64,000 bases of DNA. Source: Mesocentrotus franciscanus (lineage: Eukaryota; Echinodermata; Echinoidea; Camarodonta; Strongylocentrotidae). The stretch is from contig CP137682.1 in NCBI GenBank assembly GCA_037976565.1, forward strand, positions 5,206,827 through 5,270,826, in the 5' to 3' direction. The notes beneath the pieces are model-generated. The model was not told the origin of the DNA and did no database searches. It worked only from the letters and a program-made list of their open reading frames with translations. The position numbers were made by a program, and so were the translations under genes. Below, one piece after another: positions 48,368 to 60,643 of the stretch; position 1 is the first letter of the stretch; each line of letters opens with the position of its first letter.

Positions 48368-49106
48368 CCCGGAGGGCCGCCTCTGACGACATCACTGTAT
48401 GTGGAGTACGCATATTCACAATGACTTTGCATTAATTAAGCACGGCTCATCGCCTATGGAAGCTTAAAAGTGCCACCCAGATGTTGAGATAATTATCTTC
48501 GGAAGTCGACATCTTGCTAGCGAAAAGATCAGATGACGAGATCTCGGATCTCATCATGTCGACATCCTGTAGAAGAGATGATCAGATGACAAGATCCCGG
48601 ATCTCATCATGTCGACATCCTGTAGAAGAAATGATCAGATGACAAGATCCCAGATCTCATCATGTCGACATCTTTTAGAAGAGATGATCAGATGACAAGA
48701 TCACGGATCTCATCATGTCGACATCATTTAGAAGAGATGATCAGATGACAAGATCCCGGATCTCATCATGTCGACATCATTTAGAAGAGATGATCAGATG
48801 ACAAGATCCCGGATCTCATCATGTCGACATCCTGTAGAAGAAATGATCAGATGACAAGATCTCGGATCTCATCATGTCGACATCCTTTTGAAGAGATGAT
48901 CAGATGACAAGATCCCGGATCTCATCATGTCGACATCCTTTTGAAGAGATGATCAGGTGACAAGATCCGAGATTAAACTCCTTTTTAAAGTCTGATTGAA
49001 ATGACTTCCAGTGAATGCTGGAAAATGAAAGAACAAAAAAATATTTAAAGTGATTAGGCTACACGAAATCATCAACAAATGCCAGATGTTGGTAGCTTGT
49101 TCTGTT

Positions 49107-49215
49107 TCTTCTTCTTCTTCTTCTTCTTCTTCTTCTTCTTCTTCTTCTTCTTCTTCTTCTTCTTCTTTCTTCTTGTTCTTGTTCTTGTTCTTGTTCTTTT
49201 TCTTAATTCTTGTTC
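49107..49215. repeat. (CTT)n microsatellite
   Basis: A run of about 20 CTT/TTC units passes into CTTGTT units. The translated poly-Ser, poly-Phe and poly-Lys frames are artefacts. Confidence 0.95.
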
Positions 49216-49266
49216 TTCTTGTCCTCTTCCTTCCTCTTGTTGTTCTTCTTCTTCCTCTCTTTCATC

Positions 49267-50341
49267 CAGGCGCGGTTCTAGACTAAAAGTTTTTTTTTTG
49301 GGGGGGGGGCTTCTAGGTAAATGCGTGACGTTGGTCATTTGCATACAAGGAAAATTGGCCAATCACGTCCCGGCGATAAATTAGTTTCAGTTGTTATGCG
49401 AGGGGGCGTAGCGGCCGAGCGAAATAAAATCACATCAACATGTATAACACCCTGCGGACCTGTGATTTAGTTCCATGATAAGGGGGACAAGACTGGCAAT
49501 GAGGAAGGGGGTCTGTGTTGTTACCCTCTCCAGGCGTTCCAATTATTCATACGCGAGAAAGCGTAGCGAACGAGCAATTGCTTGACTAAATAACACACAA
49601 GATAAACTATCCGTCAAGGGTATGAAATTGAATATTAAAAACATGTTTCCCGATTAGGGTCCCGGTTTTAGGGTATGAAAACTACTGATCCTGATAGGGT
49701 GATTTAAAGTGATTTTCCCATTTAGGGTAACAAAACTACCGCTCCTGATATCCCGTTTAGGTGCTTTTCAGAAAGTGATTTTCGCGCATGCTGTAGGCCT
49801 ACAGGTCTCAATGGGACATGCCCCCCTGGGGCACTTCACTCTACTAGTAGGTCAGAGAGCATAATAGCGACCGAGCCGTGAGAATTTCCATTTCTCAACA
49901 GGGAAACTACTGAAGAATGGCAAAGATTCAGAGCGCTTTTGACCAAAATTGAAAAATTCAGGGTTTATTCTTTTATTTTACATTGGTAGGCCTATTTTGA
50001 TTTTCGGGGACGGGGGAGGGGGAGGGCTACTTTGAAGAAAAAATTGTTTCTCGCTCCTTATGTATTGCTGACACTCAATTATATTTAACAGGGTGTGTGC
50101 ACAGTAGTTTACTGTATTGTACGTACAGGGAAATCATTGGCTTACTATAGTCGCACATCATTAGAGCATTAATGTATTTTAAGTTTAGATATTATTTTGC
50201 GAGGGAACATGTAACAACTGAGCGAGAAAATTTTCGAATTTGAATCGTTAAAGTTTTCAAGAGCACTTAACGACATATATAGGATTTGTGGTCTTTTTTG
50301 GGGGCTTGAGTCCTCATAGCCCACCCGTAGAACCGCGCCTG
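49267..50341. mobile_element. hAT-like TIR element nested in the foldback middle
   Basis: The ends CAGGCGCGGTTCTA and TAGAACCGCGCCTG are exact inverses. A G-run follows the left end and a C-rich stretch precedes the right. It is 1,075 bp with no transposase ORF. Flanking octamers do not match clearly. The CAG/CTG ends suggest hAT. Confidence 0.75.
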
Positions 50342-51264
50342 CTTCCTCTTGTTCGTCTTGTTCTTTTTATTGTTCTTTTTTCTTCTTCTCCTCTTCCTCC
50401 TCCTCCTCCTTCTTCTTTTATTCTTTCAACATAATCACACTATTTTCCGCTATCTGGACATATCAATTGGCGTACGTACCATGTACCGTCAGTGACGAAT
50501 TGTGTCCAGCCTGGAGTTCCATAATTTAGCGCCGCATTAAGTTCGCAATGCATGGTGTAAGAAAATTAGTTTAGGGGGATTAGTCAAGGATTTCGTCATC
50601 AGTTCTGATCATCTCTTCTTAAGGATGTCGACATGATGAGATGTGGGATCTTGTCATCTGATCTTCTCTTCTAAAGGATGTCAACATGATGAGATCCGGG
50701 ATCTTGTCATCTGATCATCTCTTCTAAAGGATGTCGACATGATGAGATCCGGGATCTTGTCATCTGATCATCTCTTCTAAAAGATGTCGACATGATGAGA
50801 TCCGGGATCTTGTCATCTGATCATCTCTTCTAAAGGATGTCAACATGATGAGATCCAGGATCTTGTCATCTGATCATCTCTTCTAAAGGATGTCGACATG
50901 ATGAGATCCGGGGTCTTGTCATCTGATCATCTATTCTAAAAGATGTCGACATGATGAGATCCGGGATCTTGTCATCTGATCATCTATTCTAAAAGATGTC
51001 GACATGATGAGATCCAGGATCTTGTCATCTGATCATCTATTCTAAAAGATGTCGACATGATGAGATCCGGGATCTTGTCATCTGATCATCTCTTCTAAAA
51101 GATGTCGACATGATGAGATCCGGGATCTTGTCATCTGATCATCTCTTCTACAGGATGTCGACATGATGAGATCCGAGATCTCGTCATCTGATCTTTTCGC
51201 TAGCAAGATGTCGACTTCCGAAGATAATTATCTCAACATCTGGGTGGCACTTTTAAGCTTCCAT

Positions 51265-51720
51265 AATCGCCTCAGCTATATAGGCGAGCACATATGGTGT
51301 CGATCGTCACTGTAACTGCGGCAAATTTGACCCCTGTTGACCTGTAATTTGGAGAGGTGCGGAAAAAAAGGTTTTAATTCGCTTTTGTGCAATACTGAAA
51401 GGGAACATATTTCGATTTCCGTTATATTTTTATTGTATGTTCATCCAGCTTTCCATTGATAAAAAGATTTTTATTCATCGGATAGGGCCTTTGATATAAT
51501 AATAATAATAATCCATTTGTATATAGCGCATAACACAATACAAGTATGTCCCTATGCGCTTAGAAAGAAAAGCAAAGAGAAAAATAGGGTACTGAGTTCC
51601 TTTTAATTGTTTATAACAATTGAAATAAATATGTTTTCAGGGTGGACTTAAACTTATCTATTGTGTCAATGTTTCTAAATGGGTCTGGGAGGCTATTTCA
51701 TAAAACTGGAGCAAATGTAG
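51265..51720. other. Non-coding with a SINE-tail fragment
   Basis: An (ATA)n run and 'tatatagcgcata' near 51497-51560 resemble the SINE tails at 32588 and 43406. No gene is seen. Confidence 0.45.
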
Positions 51721-51721
51721 A

Positions 51722-53313
51722 TTAAATTTGCCTTGTTACATGACATTTCAAGCAGATTACATTATTTCAATTCTAAATTTTATTACAGAGTAAAAGCGTT
51801 TATACTACTACATAAATTATATATATATATATATAATATGTATCATAACTACTACATAAATATTGTGACTATCAGAATTTTACTCAAGACATGTGACCTC
51901 ATTTTAACCCAAGTAACAGATAACAGTAACATAATAGCATACGCCTGTATTTACCTCAGATACCACACGTTACAGAGGATCTATTGTACTCCCTCCTTCT
52001 TTCACAGAATTATCTTTCTCTGTCTCTATATCTTTCTATGTCAGTCATTCCTTTCTTTTCCCCTTTATGTGCACTCAAACAGAACATATTTTTGTGTAAT
52101 GCGATTTAAAATGTATTTTGAATATCATGTAGATATTGAATACTTTTTAACTTCATAGTGTCAAACTCAAATAAGGGCCCTTATCCCTTTTTTGGGCTGC
52201 TGCCTACTTCAGCATACATGAACTCATAAGTATATATTATTTGACCATATTTGATGTGATATATCTTGCCTTTTTTTTAATTCTCCTGCAATAATTGATT
52301 AAAGTGAAATAAATGAATGAATATAATGTTAATGCCCTACACAGGACCAGCTATTGTTTTCGTTTATTTAGCTGTTTGCTGCTCTTAGCAAACTTTCCAT
52401 TATGGAAAACGACATTTGTTATGAACACTTAAATCACATTCTACACCTCGTTTGCAATTCAATGGGCTGGCCAACATAACATTGACAGTTAGAATGTAGG
52501 CCTGGTTGTTTATATTCACACTCTGGAGAAGACCTGTATAATTCTCACCTGGTGTAATATTTTTCTGTACTGAATGACATATAAAGCGATGTAACCAATT
52601 TCCGATATTAGACTCAAAATGGAGGAATATGGCATTCTAACTTAGATTCACTACTTCACCATCCGGAAGCATTTCACGAGGTAGGCATACGAGAAAATAA
52701 TATTGTTGTTATGTTTGCTAAATATTATGGCATTTTTTACTCACTTTCCTATTCAACTGTCAGGAATGATTCTTGCAGTTTTGCTATATACATAGGTCTA
52801 ATCAAGTAGACTCATGTCATGAAAGATAAAGGATTATACAAGCTCGATTCGTCTCATTATGTTTTCTATATAATTTCATCAAATTGTTAGCATCTACAAA
52901 AGAGCTTGTAAATGCGATTTAAAATACTTTTTGAATCGCATTACACAAGATTCCATTTGTCTGTTTGAGTGCAGATAAGTGGGAAAAGAAGGGAAGGGCT
53001 AACATAAAGACACAAAGAGATAATGCCGTACAAGAAGGGGGAGCACAATAGATCCTCTGTAACTTTTGGTATCTGAGAAACATTTATCCATATGCTTTGT
53101 TACTGTTAGCTATAATGAGGTCACATGTCTTGGATAGAATTATGATAGTCACCATTATCTAGTAATATAAACCATGTTTTTTTTTCTTCTTCTTCTTGGA
53201 TTCTCCTCAACGTCCCGTTAGGAACCAAGTGAGGAGGAATTATTCTGTAATCAAATTTAGGATTGAAATTATGTGATCTGCTTGAAATGTCAAGTTACAA
53301 GGCAAATTTAATG
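51722..53313. repeat. Inverted duplication, ~390-bp arms, 0.8-kb spacer
   Basis: The left arm (51722-52117) and right arm (52913-53313) are inverse copies. The outer words are 'attaaatttgcc' and 'ggcaaatttaat'. Shared interior words are 'acatttcaagcagatta', 'acatgtgacctcatt' and 'acagaggatctattgt'. The arms differ by many substitutions and by an extra 65-bp CTT-rich piece in the right arm near 53178-53245. It may be an old foldback transposon or a local inverted duplication. Confidence 0.8.
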
Positions 53314-53339
53314 TTCAATTCCTTAGACCCAGGATCCAC

Positions 53340-54430
53340 ATTAGGCCACCATTTTTTTTTCTTCTATCTGGTGGGCCCTATGCCGAAAATGATTTGTCTT
53401 GCATCAGCAGTTCTACTCTGTTGAATGTGCCTTTTTATTTGATAATGGTTGTATGTAGTATCTCCCATGTTTGTTCATGGGGCATTGGGGAGCTCCTTTT
53501 TCAGGATGCTGCCAGCCCCTTTGCAGCAGAAAACTTTGTCTGTCCTGAAGATTTTCTTAGTTTGCACAATGAACCCAAGCAGTTCCAAATCGGTTTTTAG
53601 TGGTATTTATAGGTTAACAAAAATAATGGGCCTGTGGGCCACATTTTTTTAGGGGCTGGCCTATATAAACAGCAGAATTCCGTCAGGATGGTTTCCTTAG
53701 TCTGTAAGAATAAACCAAAGAATTCCAAATCGGTTTTGAGTCGTACCCAGTAAAGTAGGCCTTTTAAACTTTGGTCAACTTGCTACAATCATGAACGGAC
53801 CTTTGGGCAACTTTTTTGTTGTTGTTGCGTCTGATAGATAGGCATATAGGCCTAGATAGATAGATAAATGGTATTTTATTGCATCTTTCATGAATGCCAG
53901 TTTCACAACTGAACTTTGCACATGCATTACACAAATTGAAAATATATACATTGTAAAAAAATTACAGAACATTTCATAGTTAAAAATTTCTGGGGGCCTC
54001 AGTAGCTGAGCTATATAAATTGGCAGCAGAAAATTGGTCTAGCTGGCATGGGCCATTCAGCGCTTTGTGGCATTCATGTAGTTAGTTACAATTAGTTTCA
54101 AATGATACCTCGTTCGTCGATTGATCAAATGCATTATTAGGCCCTTTTGGGGGCATCTGGCGGGCCCTAATTTTAAACGGCAGAAGATTTGTCTAGCATA
54201 TGGGCATTATTTTCAGTAATTAATAAATATTGTGGCATTTTAGTTAACATTGCTGGTTTCAAGTGGTACCTCGTTCGTTTGACCAAACGCATTTTTGGGC
54301 CCCTTTTAACCGACCCATGCAGGGGCTACATGCAGCAGAAGGGCCACGCGACAGAAGTTCTATGTTCCATTGCATGGTCCCCAAATGTTCCAATAGGGGC
54401 CCACTAAGATATTACCTCATTCGCTTGATC
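53340..54430. repeat. Degenerate tandem module of ~140-160 bp
   Basis: Recurrent words in order: 'gcagcagaaaa' or 'ggcagaagattt', 'ttccaaatcggttt' or 'tttcaa.tg.tacctcgttcg', and 'gggccctttt' or 'gggccccttt'. Copies start near 53510, 53650, 54023 and 54180. It is not coding. It lies directly upstream of TTC36. Confidence 0.6.
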
Positions 54431-54604
54431 ATTGATCACGGGCTAGCTGAGCTGCCGGGCTAGAGCTAGATTGCCCTCATACCGACCGTACCGCCGTACC
54501 GACGTATACCGCCGGCCTATAGGCCTAGAAATCTATAGTACCGTACCGTCGCACAACATTTTATTTGGGTTTGGGGGTCTCACGTTGGACATTGTAAAGA
54601 GAAA

Positions 54605-54725
54605 ATGTCAAGACAAAGTGCTCATGATGCGGCTGTGTTGGACGTTGTTTTTAATCCTCTTCTACCAGTAGGGCAAGCAATTCCGGAAGAACAACCAGAA
54701 GAGATATTTGAGGCTGAAATTCAGG
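54605..54725 (+). CDS. TTC36: TTC36, exon 1
   Basis: The start is MSRQSAHDAAVLDVVFNPLLPVG. The vertebrate TTC36 N-terminus has the same 'AVL-IFNP--P-G' pattern. The donor is CAGG|GTAAG; the exon ends with one base of the next codon. TTC36 is a small cytosolic TPR protein, reported in mammals as an Hsp70-binding protein. The 5' flank holds CCGTACCG-like repeats, but no core promoter is called. Confidence 0.93.
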
Positions 54726-55505
54726 GTAAGTTTTCATTCACTTCGAGCCGCGGCGCAAATACTGAGATAGGGATGATGAGCATGCAGCTCGCCCGAACCT
54801 CCCCCGGTGAGGCACTCTGCAAACACCTACCAGCAAGTCGTGACGTGGGATCTTTCCCCTTCCAAACTAACACAGTTGAACTTTGCTCTCAAATGCTGCG
54901 CGTACACAAGTGAGCGATTGCCTACATTCATCCATATCCGTAATGCATGCTAGATATAATGTAGAAATTCACATTTCAAGTTCGATTAGGTATTGAAAAT
55001 TAAAAAGTTGACAGCTCAATGCATGTCTGAATGTAGACCGAAAGCTTCAGTCTCTGAGTCTGATATCGACGGTTGTTCCGCTGAGATTGCATCTGGCTCC
55101 TCTGACCGCCTCTATACAATGTCAGTTTTATTAAAGAATGACCCATACCAGACGGTTATTTCTGTCTAGTCTGAATGTCATGCAATGACTCGATTCAATG
55201 TGCCAATGAAAAAAATCTAGAAGAATGTCAACAACATGGTCATCAATGGAGGTTGCTACATGTGCTGTGTCCGGACATTTAACAAAAATAGAGTTGTCAG
55301 CCTGTCACTTTTTCCTTTTGACATTCACTGATTCAGCAACAAATATGCATCAAAAAGTAGTAGTACTAACCATAATAAATGCTTGTCCTTTTTGTCCAAA
55401 GTTCTGGAATTAAAGTTTGAGCATTGATATCTCTCGAGTCTTGAATCTTGTTACTAATACTATATTATCATACTTGAATATGGTGTCATTGAAATGCCTG
55501 CATAT

Positions 55506-55955
55506 TTCTTTTTACAATGACGCTCCATTCGTAATGATTATGTAATCATGGAATGTGCAGTATACCTGAATATGGGGCAAAGTTAAAAGTGAAATGTTGC
55601 AAAATGCATTGTTATTGTCAACAGTGGATTTTTCATTTGTTTGGAGGAGGAATTGTGTTTTGAATGATCTACATGTATATGAAACTCAAACACAATGATA
55701 CTCTCACGATCATTTGGTTAAAAAACATTTCATCTTCTTAACATATTAAAAGGTGAAAACCGCATATTGCACTTAATGCATGACTACCACACTATCATTA
55801 ACCACAATCCATCCTCAAAACAAATGAAAAAATCCACTGTTCACAATAACAATGCAGTTTGCAACATTTCGCTTTTGACTTCGCCCCATATTCAGGTATA
55901 CTGCACATTCTATGATTATATTATCATTACAAATTGGGCGTCATTGTAAAAAAAA
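55506..55955. mobile_element. Hairpin element in TTC36 intron 1
   Basis: The arms 55506-55655 and about 55795-55955 are inverse ('acaatgacgctcc' against 'gggcgtcattgt', 'cagtatacctgaatatgggg' against its inverse, 'aaatccactgtt' against 'aacagtggattt'). The spacer is about 140 bp, with no ORF. Confidence 0.82.
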
Positions 55956-56208
55956 TAAAGTAAACTTTTCAATGATACCAAATTAAATTATGATGATATG
56001 TAACAAGATAGATATCAACACTTTCACTTGAATTGCAAAACTTTTTTTTGAGCAGTTTAGATCTAGACTAGTAGGTCTAAACTTCAAATTACTGTTTGTA
56101 TTCAACTGTCTGAACAACCAACCTGTCCAGGCACACGACATATTGGTAGACATCATCGGTGAACCCTTTAGGCTCTGGCGCTAAAATCTTGCTCTTTATC
56201 CATTTTAG

Positions 56209-56388
56209 ATGAGTCCGATGATGACAAGAGAGCAAAAGAACTTGAGGTTGAAGGAGTGAAGAGTGCCGAGGCCAATGATTTTGATGCCGCATTGAACTAC
56301 TTCAGCCAAGCTGTATCCATTGCTCCTAACAGGGCATCATGCTATAACAACAGGGCCCAAGCTCTTCGTCTAAGAGGAGATGTAGATG
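56209..56388 (+). CDS. TTC36: TTC36, exon 2 (first TPR)
   Basis: The acceptor is ccattttag. The phase joins G|AT to give Asp. The frame reads RAKELEVEGVKSAEANDFDAALNYFSQA, then a YNNRAQALRLRGDVD segment, with TPR spacing of small and aromatic residues. It ends at GATG|GTAAGT, one base into a Gly codon. It is nearly colinear with the vertebrate protein. Confidence 0.95.
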
Positions 56389-56894
56389 GTAAGTGATCAT
56401 AATTTTTGAAAACACAGAGTGGCACAACTGACAAGATGATGAGAACCAGCATTAATCAAAGATGGGGAATCAATTTTTATAATTTTGAAAAGACTGAAAG
56501 CTAAGCAAGCATTACAAGGTTAGAATCAAAATGTGAATGAAGTTCATGTAATGCTTTCTTTATTATTTGCTATCCATAATGATGTAGTAGTCTATATTGT
56601 TTTATTTGATTTCATGAACTCCTGTTGTTAAATTTCAGATATTGATGTGGTTTGGGCTCAAATTTAGTTGTGAGGAGAAATTTTGGAGATTTTTCAAATC
56701 AAAAGATTGTTGAAGTTCACTTTAAAAATTGCCAAAGTTTGACTGGTGTCAATCTGATACCTTTAATATAGAACAATAATATCTTATAAACATGAAAAAT
56801 GAATCTGTTATGAGACACTTTCAATCTGCTTTACTCCAAGACAATGATCTCTCTCTCTCTCTCTCTCTCTCTTCTGACACCTCTTCATGTACAG

Positions 56895-57157
56895 GAGCTC
56901 TTGAGGATTTGAACAAGGCGATCGATTTGAGCCAGGGTCGTGGCAAAGCCGCCTGCCAGGCTTACACCCAGCGAGGGCTCATCTACAGACTGGAAAAGAA
57001 AGACGACGAGGCGTTGGGCGATTTCAAGCGAGCTGCTAATCTGGGTAGCCCCTTCGCCCGCACGCAGGTCATCCAGATGAATCCTTACGCTGCCATGTGC
57101 AACCAAATGCTGTCTGAGGTCATAGGTCAGCTTAGGGAAGGACAATGCCAAGATTGA
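56895..57157 (+). CDS. TTC36: TTC36, exon 3 (TPR2-3) and stop
   Basis: The acceptor is tacag after a CT microsatellite (56850-56872). GALEDLNKAIDLS, then AYTQRGLIYRLEKKDDEALGDF, then NLGSPFARTQVIQMNPYAAMCNQML are diagnostic of the family. TGA is at 57155-57157. The whole protein is 187 aa, against about 189 aa in human. All splice phases fit and no damage is seen. The gene should be functional. Confidence 0.96.
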
Positions 57158-60100
57158 GAGGGTTGGTGGACTGTTGCTCAAGAAAGAACAGGTACTGTTT
57201 TAAAGCAGTGATGAAAGTGCAGAGGGTGGCCTGACATGTGCTCCTGCAACATTTGCTCCTGATTATTTCATCACAGATGTAGGGTTGTTTAGAGGTGTAG
57301 GTAAGGTGTGGGGTTAGGGTTGGGATTGCAATTGTCATTTTAGGTTAGGTTTAGGGCTCAGGTTGAGGTTTTGCAATTGGGTTTCCAGTAATATTTATGG
57401 TTAGGGTTTGGTATAGTGTTTGTTCCAGAGTGAAAGATAGGAATTCATCTAGTGTTGCGGAATTTTCTGCTGAGCAATTGTCATCTGAGCATGTCCATAG
57501 AACCATGATGATTTCATCCGGACAAGAAGCATGATGGACTACTGTTGAAAAACTGCTTCTCTTGCACAGTACTGATGAGTTCATCTCCACATGCATGTAC
57601 AGTAGATAAAACGTTAACTGGAAAGTGTTATCATTGGTTCATGAAGTGTGAGGAGAAATTGAAGATTGTCATATTTTTTTCATTAGGTGAAGATGATTTG
57701 GTCATTACAAAGGTATGTTCATATGTGCAAATGTTTCTCAAACACCATTTCTTCCTGGTACTTGTCTGTTTTTACATTTTCTGTTCTGTGCTTGAAAATT
57801 ATTTTACCATTTTAATACAGTGAATGGGTTTGTCAGACAGCTAGGCAAATTTACAATGTATAACTGCTTTTTAAACTAAAGGCTGGGTTTATTTCAACCG
57901 TATGTTATCAAAGTGTCAATAGACTTTAAGCGTAAATATCTTGCCTGTACTTGAATGCCTATGAAGAATGAAAATCTCTACATCAATTGATCTAAAATAC
58001 ATAATGTAGAACACCCAAGTCAAGGTAAATCCTTAAAAATGCTAGATTTCCGAAAAAAAATTTTGGCAATCGGGCAAAGTGCAATGTTTTAATGGAGTAT
58101 GATTATATTGTGGGTGATGCCCTTCAAAGAAAGAATTATCGTGAGTGTCCATGATTGTAATAGGCTGAAGTAGAATACCTTCAAATTTATTTAACCTCTA
58201 AACAAGCATAGTATTTTTTCCCAACTGTTGCTCTGAAATGAACATGATTTATTCATAATCAGTTGAATAGTATTAAACCTGAAATAAATCAGGCTGGTGT
58301 CCAAATAGAAATATAAAGTGTACCAAAATCAATTTATATTTTCAGTGAGAAAATCGAATGTGCATGTGCAGTAAATCTGCACTTTTATGTTTCAAAATCT
58401 TTACAGATAAAATGTAGTGTTTTTAAAGTATTTCCTTTATTGCTTTGTTCAGAAGTTAAGAATTTGAAACCCTCAAGCCCTGAATGCACAGGTTTAGGGG
58501 TAGGAGAGATCGTCAAATCATTGTTCTAAATGGTTTCTCCGGTCAATTGAAATATATTATCAATATCTTACGCTACAGCTTGATACATGATGCCACTTTA
58601 TTGGTACAATAGAATAGATTGAGCATGTGATGTAAAATTATTATTGCATACATGTCTATTCTTCTAATGGATTATTTGCACAAATTTGACAAGTGTACTA
58701 GAGAATGGCTAGATTCCGTACACTCTGTTTGCCTGTTTTACTTTTTATTCAAATGTTTTGGTTTGTGTTATTACAAAAAAAAAGTCACATTCATCGATAC
58801 AAAAATGTTTGATTAAATAAGTGGCAGGTGGAGTGTGGGGATATTAATGTTCATTTTTTAGGTGTTATTGTAGCCTTTTTTTTAGGTACTCTTCTTTTAA
58901 TTTTTCTTTGGGAGCAGGGAGGTGGGGGAGGGAGCAAAGAAAATCAATCTATGGATAAAGCTTTCATTAAGATAACAAATGCACAGGAATCGTTTCTCAA
59001 AGAATAAAATTTGTAGATTACATCCATGTGGACCTACAAGCAATTTTAAAATAGATGTACACCGAGACCCGTATTCTACAAAAATCTGAAACCAATGCCA
59101 GGTTTACGTTTTTGTTTCAAAAATATGGGTTCAATCTGGTTTAACAATGGAACATAGTCTGATGTCTAAGATTTCCTTTTTTAAATGTGATCTTTGACCC
59201 AGAGTCAGGTTTAACCAAACTTAAAGATAAAGACCAGTTCTGGTCATGCGATTGCATTGTAAAAGAAACATGGAATCGATCAGAAAAGGTTGATCATCTA
59301 GCATACAAGTATTAGTGTGTACTGCAAGGTTCTAGAATTATCAAAATGATAAGAAATTTGGCCCAGTCTTGGTAAAGTTACAAGCACTGTACACAGAAAG
59401 ATGTATATGGGACTACGCGACCACGTGCGCGATATCTATTTGGTCCCAATAGATATAATAATTTACCAAATATATCAATTAGTACGGGTTTCCCGGCAAA
59501 ATTTGTATCATCGCGTACTAGTCAAAACATATTCTTTCACATGATTGGTAATGAGAGCTTCCATTTCATTTTTTGAGAGAGGGGCGTTTCCAAAACTGGT
59601 CTTTACCTTTAATAGAATACAGAAAAATGGGGGGAAATTAAAAAGAGGCATACTAGGTTTGTATCTTTGGATGCATGAAATTATCTTTAATCATAAGAGG
59701 TTGAAGTGGTTCTGAAAAATTATGCACATGTTAGTGGAGACTATTTGTGGAATATTGAATTTAATGTATTTGTATGTATAATATCATGGAGGAAATGTTT
59801 AAGAATAAACAGTTTCTCATCAAAATGTGAATCCTGGAATATTCTATATTAATTGTAAATGCCTTTGTAAATACTATCTTAAGCAGATTCAAAATTTTCA
59901 TTCTATTTTAATATGCTTATTTTTCATTTCATATATGGTGCCATTGTTGATTGTCATGATGGTGATGATGATGATGGCAGTGATGGTCATGATGAGGATG
60001 ATAATGATGTTGATGTTGATGGTGATGGTTATATAGTGTTGATGGTGGTGATGGTGATGGTGGTAGTGATGATAATGATTTGACGGTGGTGATATTGATG

Positions 60101-60643
60101 TTGAAGATGGTGATTATGATGATGATGGTGATAAAGGTGATGATGATGATGGTAACGATGATGATGGTGGTGGTAATTATATTGAAGATGGTGATTATGA
60201 TGATGGTGATGACGGTGATTTTTTGATGGTGATGATAATGATGGTGGTGATAATAATGAAGAAGACGGTGCTTCTAATTAATGGCGATGATGGTTAAGAT
60301 GATGAAACATTAATGTGCTTGTGATAGTGATATTTATGTTCAAGTTGATAATTAGGTCAGTGGGGGGGGGGGGGGGTTAGTGAGCCCAAATTTGTTTTTT
60401 GTTTTGTTTTGGCGATGGCGATTATGACCTACTTAATTACTGAGATTTTTTTTAATATCTGGTTTCGCTGCGTTAATTCAGGTGTGATTTTTCCCATTTC
60501 CTTTCTTTCTTCCCCCCTCTCTCTTTCTTTCCTTCTTCCTCTTTCTTTCTGTATTTCGGAAGTTCTTTCAGAGATACTCATAAATTTCCATAAATCGATG
60601 ATACTCGTTGATAGAGGGCGTGCTTCAATTTGCAAGAGAAAAG
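57158..60643. other. Intergenic region between TTC36 and EMC1
   Basis: No further gene is seen. It includes degenerate 'ttaggg' words near 57305-57410, a GAT-rich simple repeat (59955-60300), a G-run at 60362-60376 and the TTAA element listed next. Confidence 0.55.
59225..59608. mobile_element. TTAA-flanked TIR element, family 5
   Basis: TTAA lies at 59221-59224 and 59609-59612. The left end AGATAAAGACCAGTTCTGG and right end CCAAAACTGGTCTTTACCT are inverse with two mismatches. It is 384 bp with no ORF. Confidence 0.88.

Larger units (their letters stand above)
46153..48385. mobile_element. hAT-like element (CAGRGGCGGCC ends) holding a GGGGCACTTAT minisatellite
   Basis: The left end is CAGGGGCGGCC. 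The right end is GGCCGCCTCTG, inverse with one mismatch. The CAG-start and GC-rich ends are hAT-like. Eight-base flanks do not match, so the duplication is lost or the pairing is wrong. Inside, 47170-48190 is filled by degenerate units of 20-35 bp around 'aaaaggggcacttatcagag'. Two further elements are nested (46470-47005 and 48225-48367). No transposase frame is seen. Confidence 0.6.
48456..51264. mobile_element. Large foldback transposon, 53-bp subrepeats in both arms
   Basis: The outer inverted end runs from ATGGAAGCTTAAAAGTGCCA for about 90 bp and is nearly perfect. Next comes a tandem array of 53-bp units, each with a GTCGAC and a 'gatgatcagatgac'. There are about 8 units in the left arm (48540-48965) and about 11 in the right (50610-51190), inverted. 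The flanking octamers catcgcct (48448-48455) and aatcgcct (51265-51272) match 7 of 8. The 1.6-kb middle has a (CTT)n tract and a nested TIR element but no transposase. The plan of terminal unit, subrepeat array and variable middle is that of foldback elements such as TU (recalled, not checked). Confidence 0.92.

Noticed and set aside
48501..48965. Regular repeats suggesting a CRISPR-like array
   Set aside because: Units are contiguous 53-mers without variable spacers, mirrored in an inverted arm 1.6 kb away. This is a foldback transposon arm in animal DNA.
49050..49384. Open frames of Ser/Phe/Lys runs
   Set aside because: Translations of the CTT microsatellite in the foldback middle.
57300..57420. 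TTAGGG-like words as a telomere relic
   Set aside because: The words are irregular and interspersed with other sequence, too weak to call.
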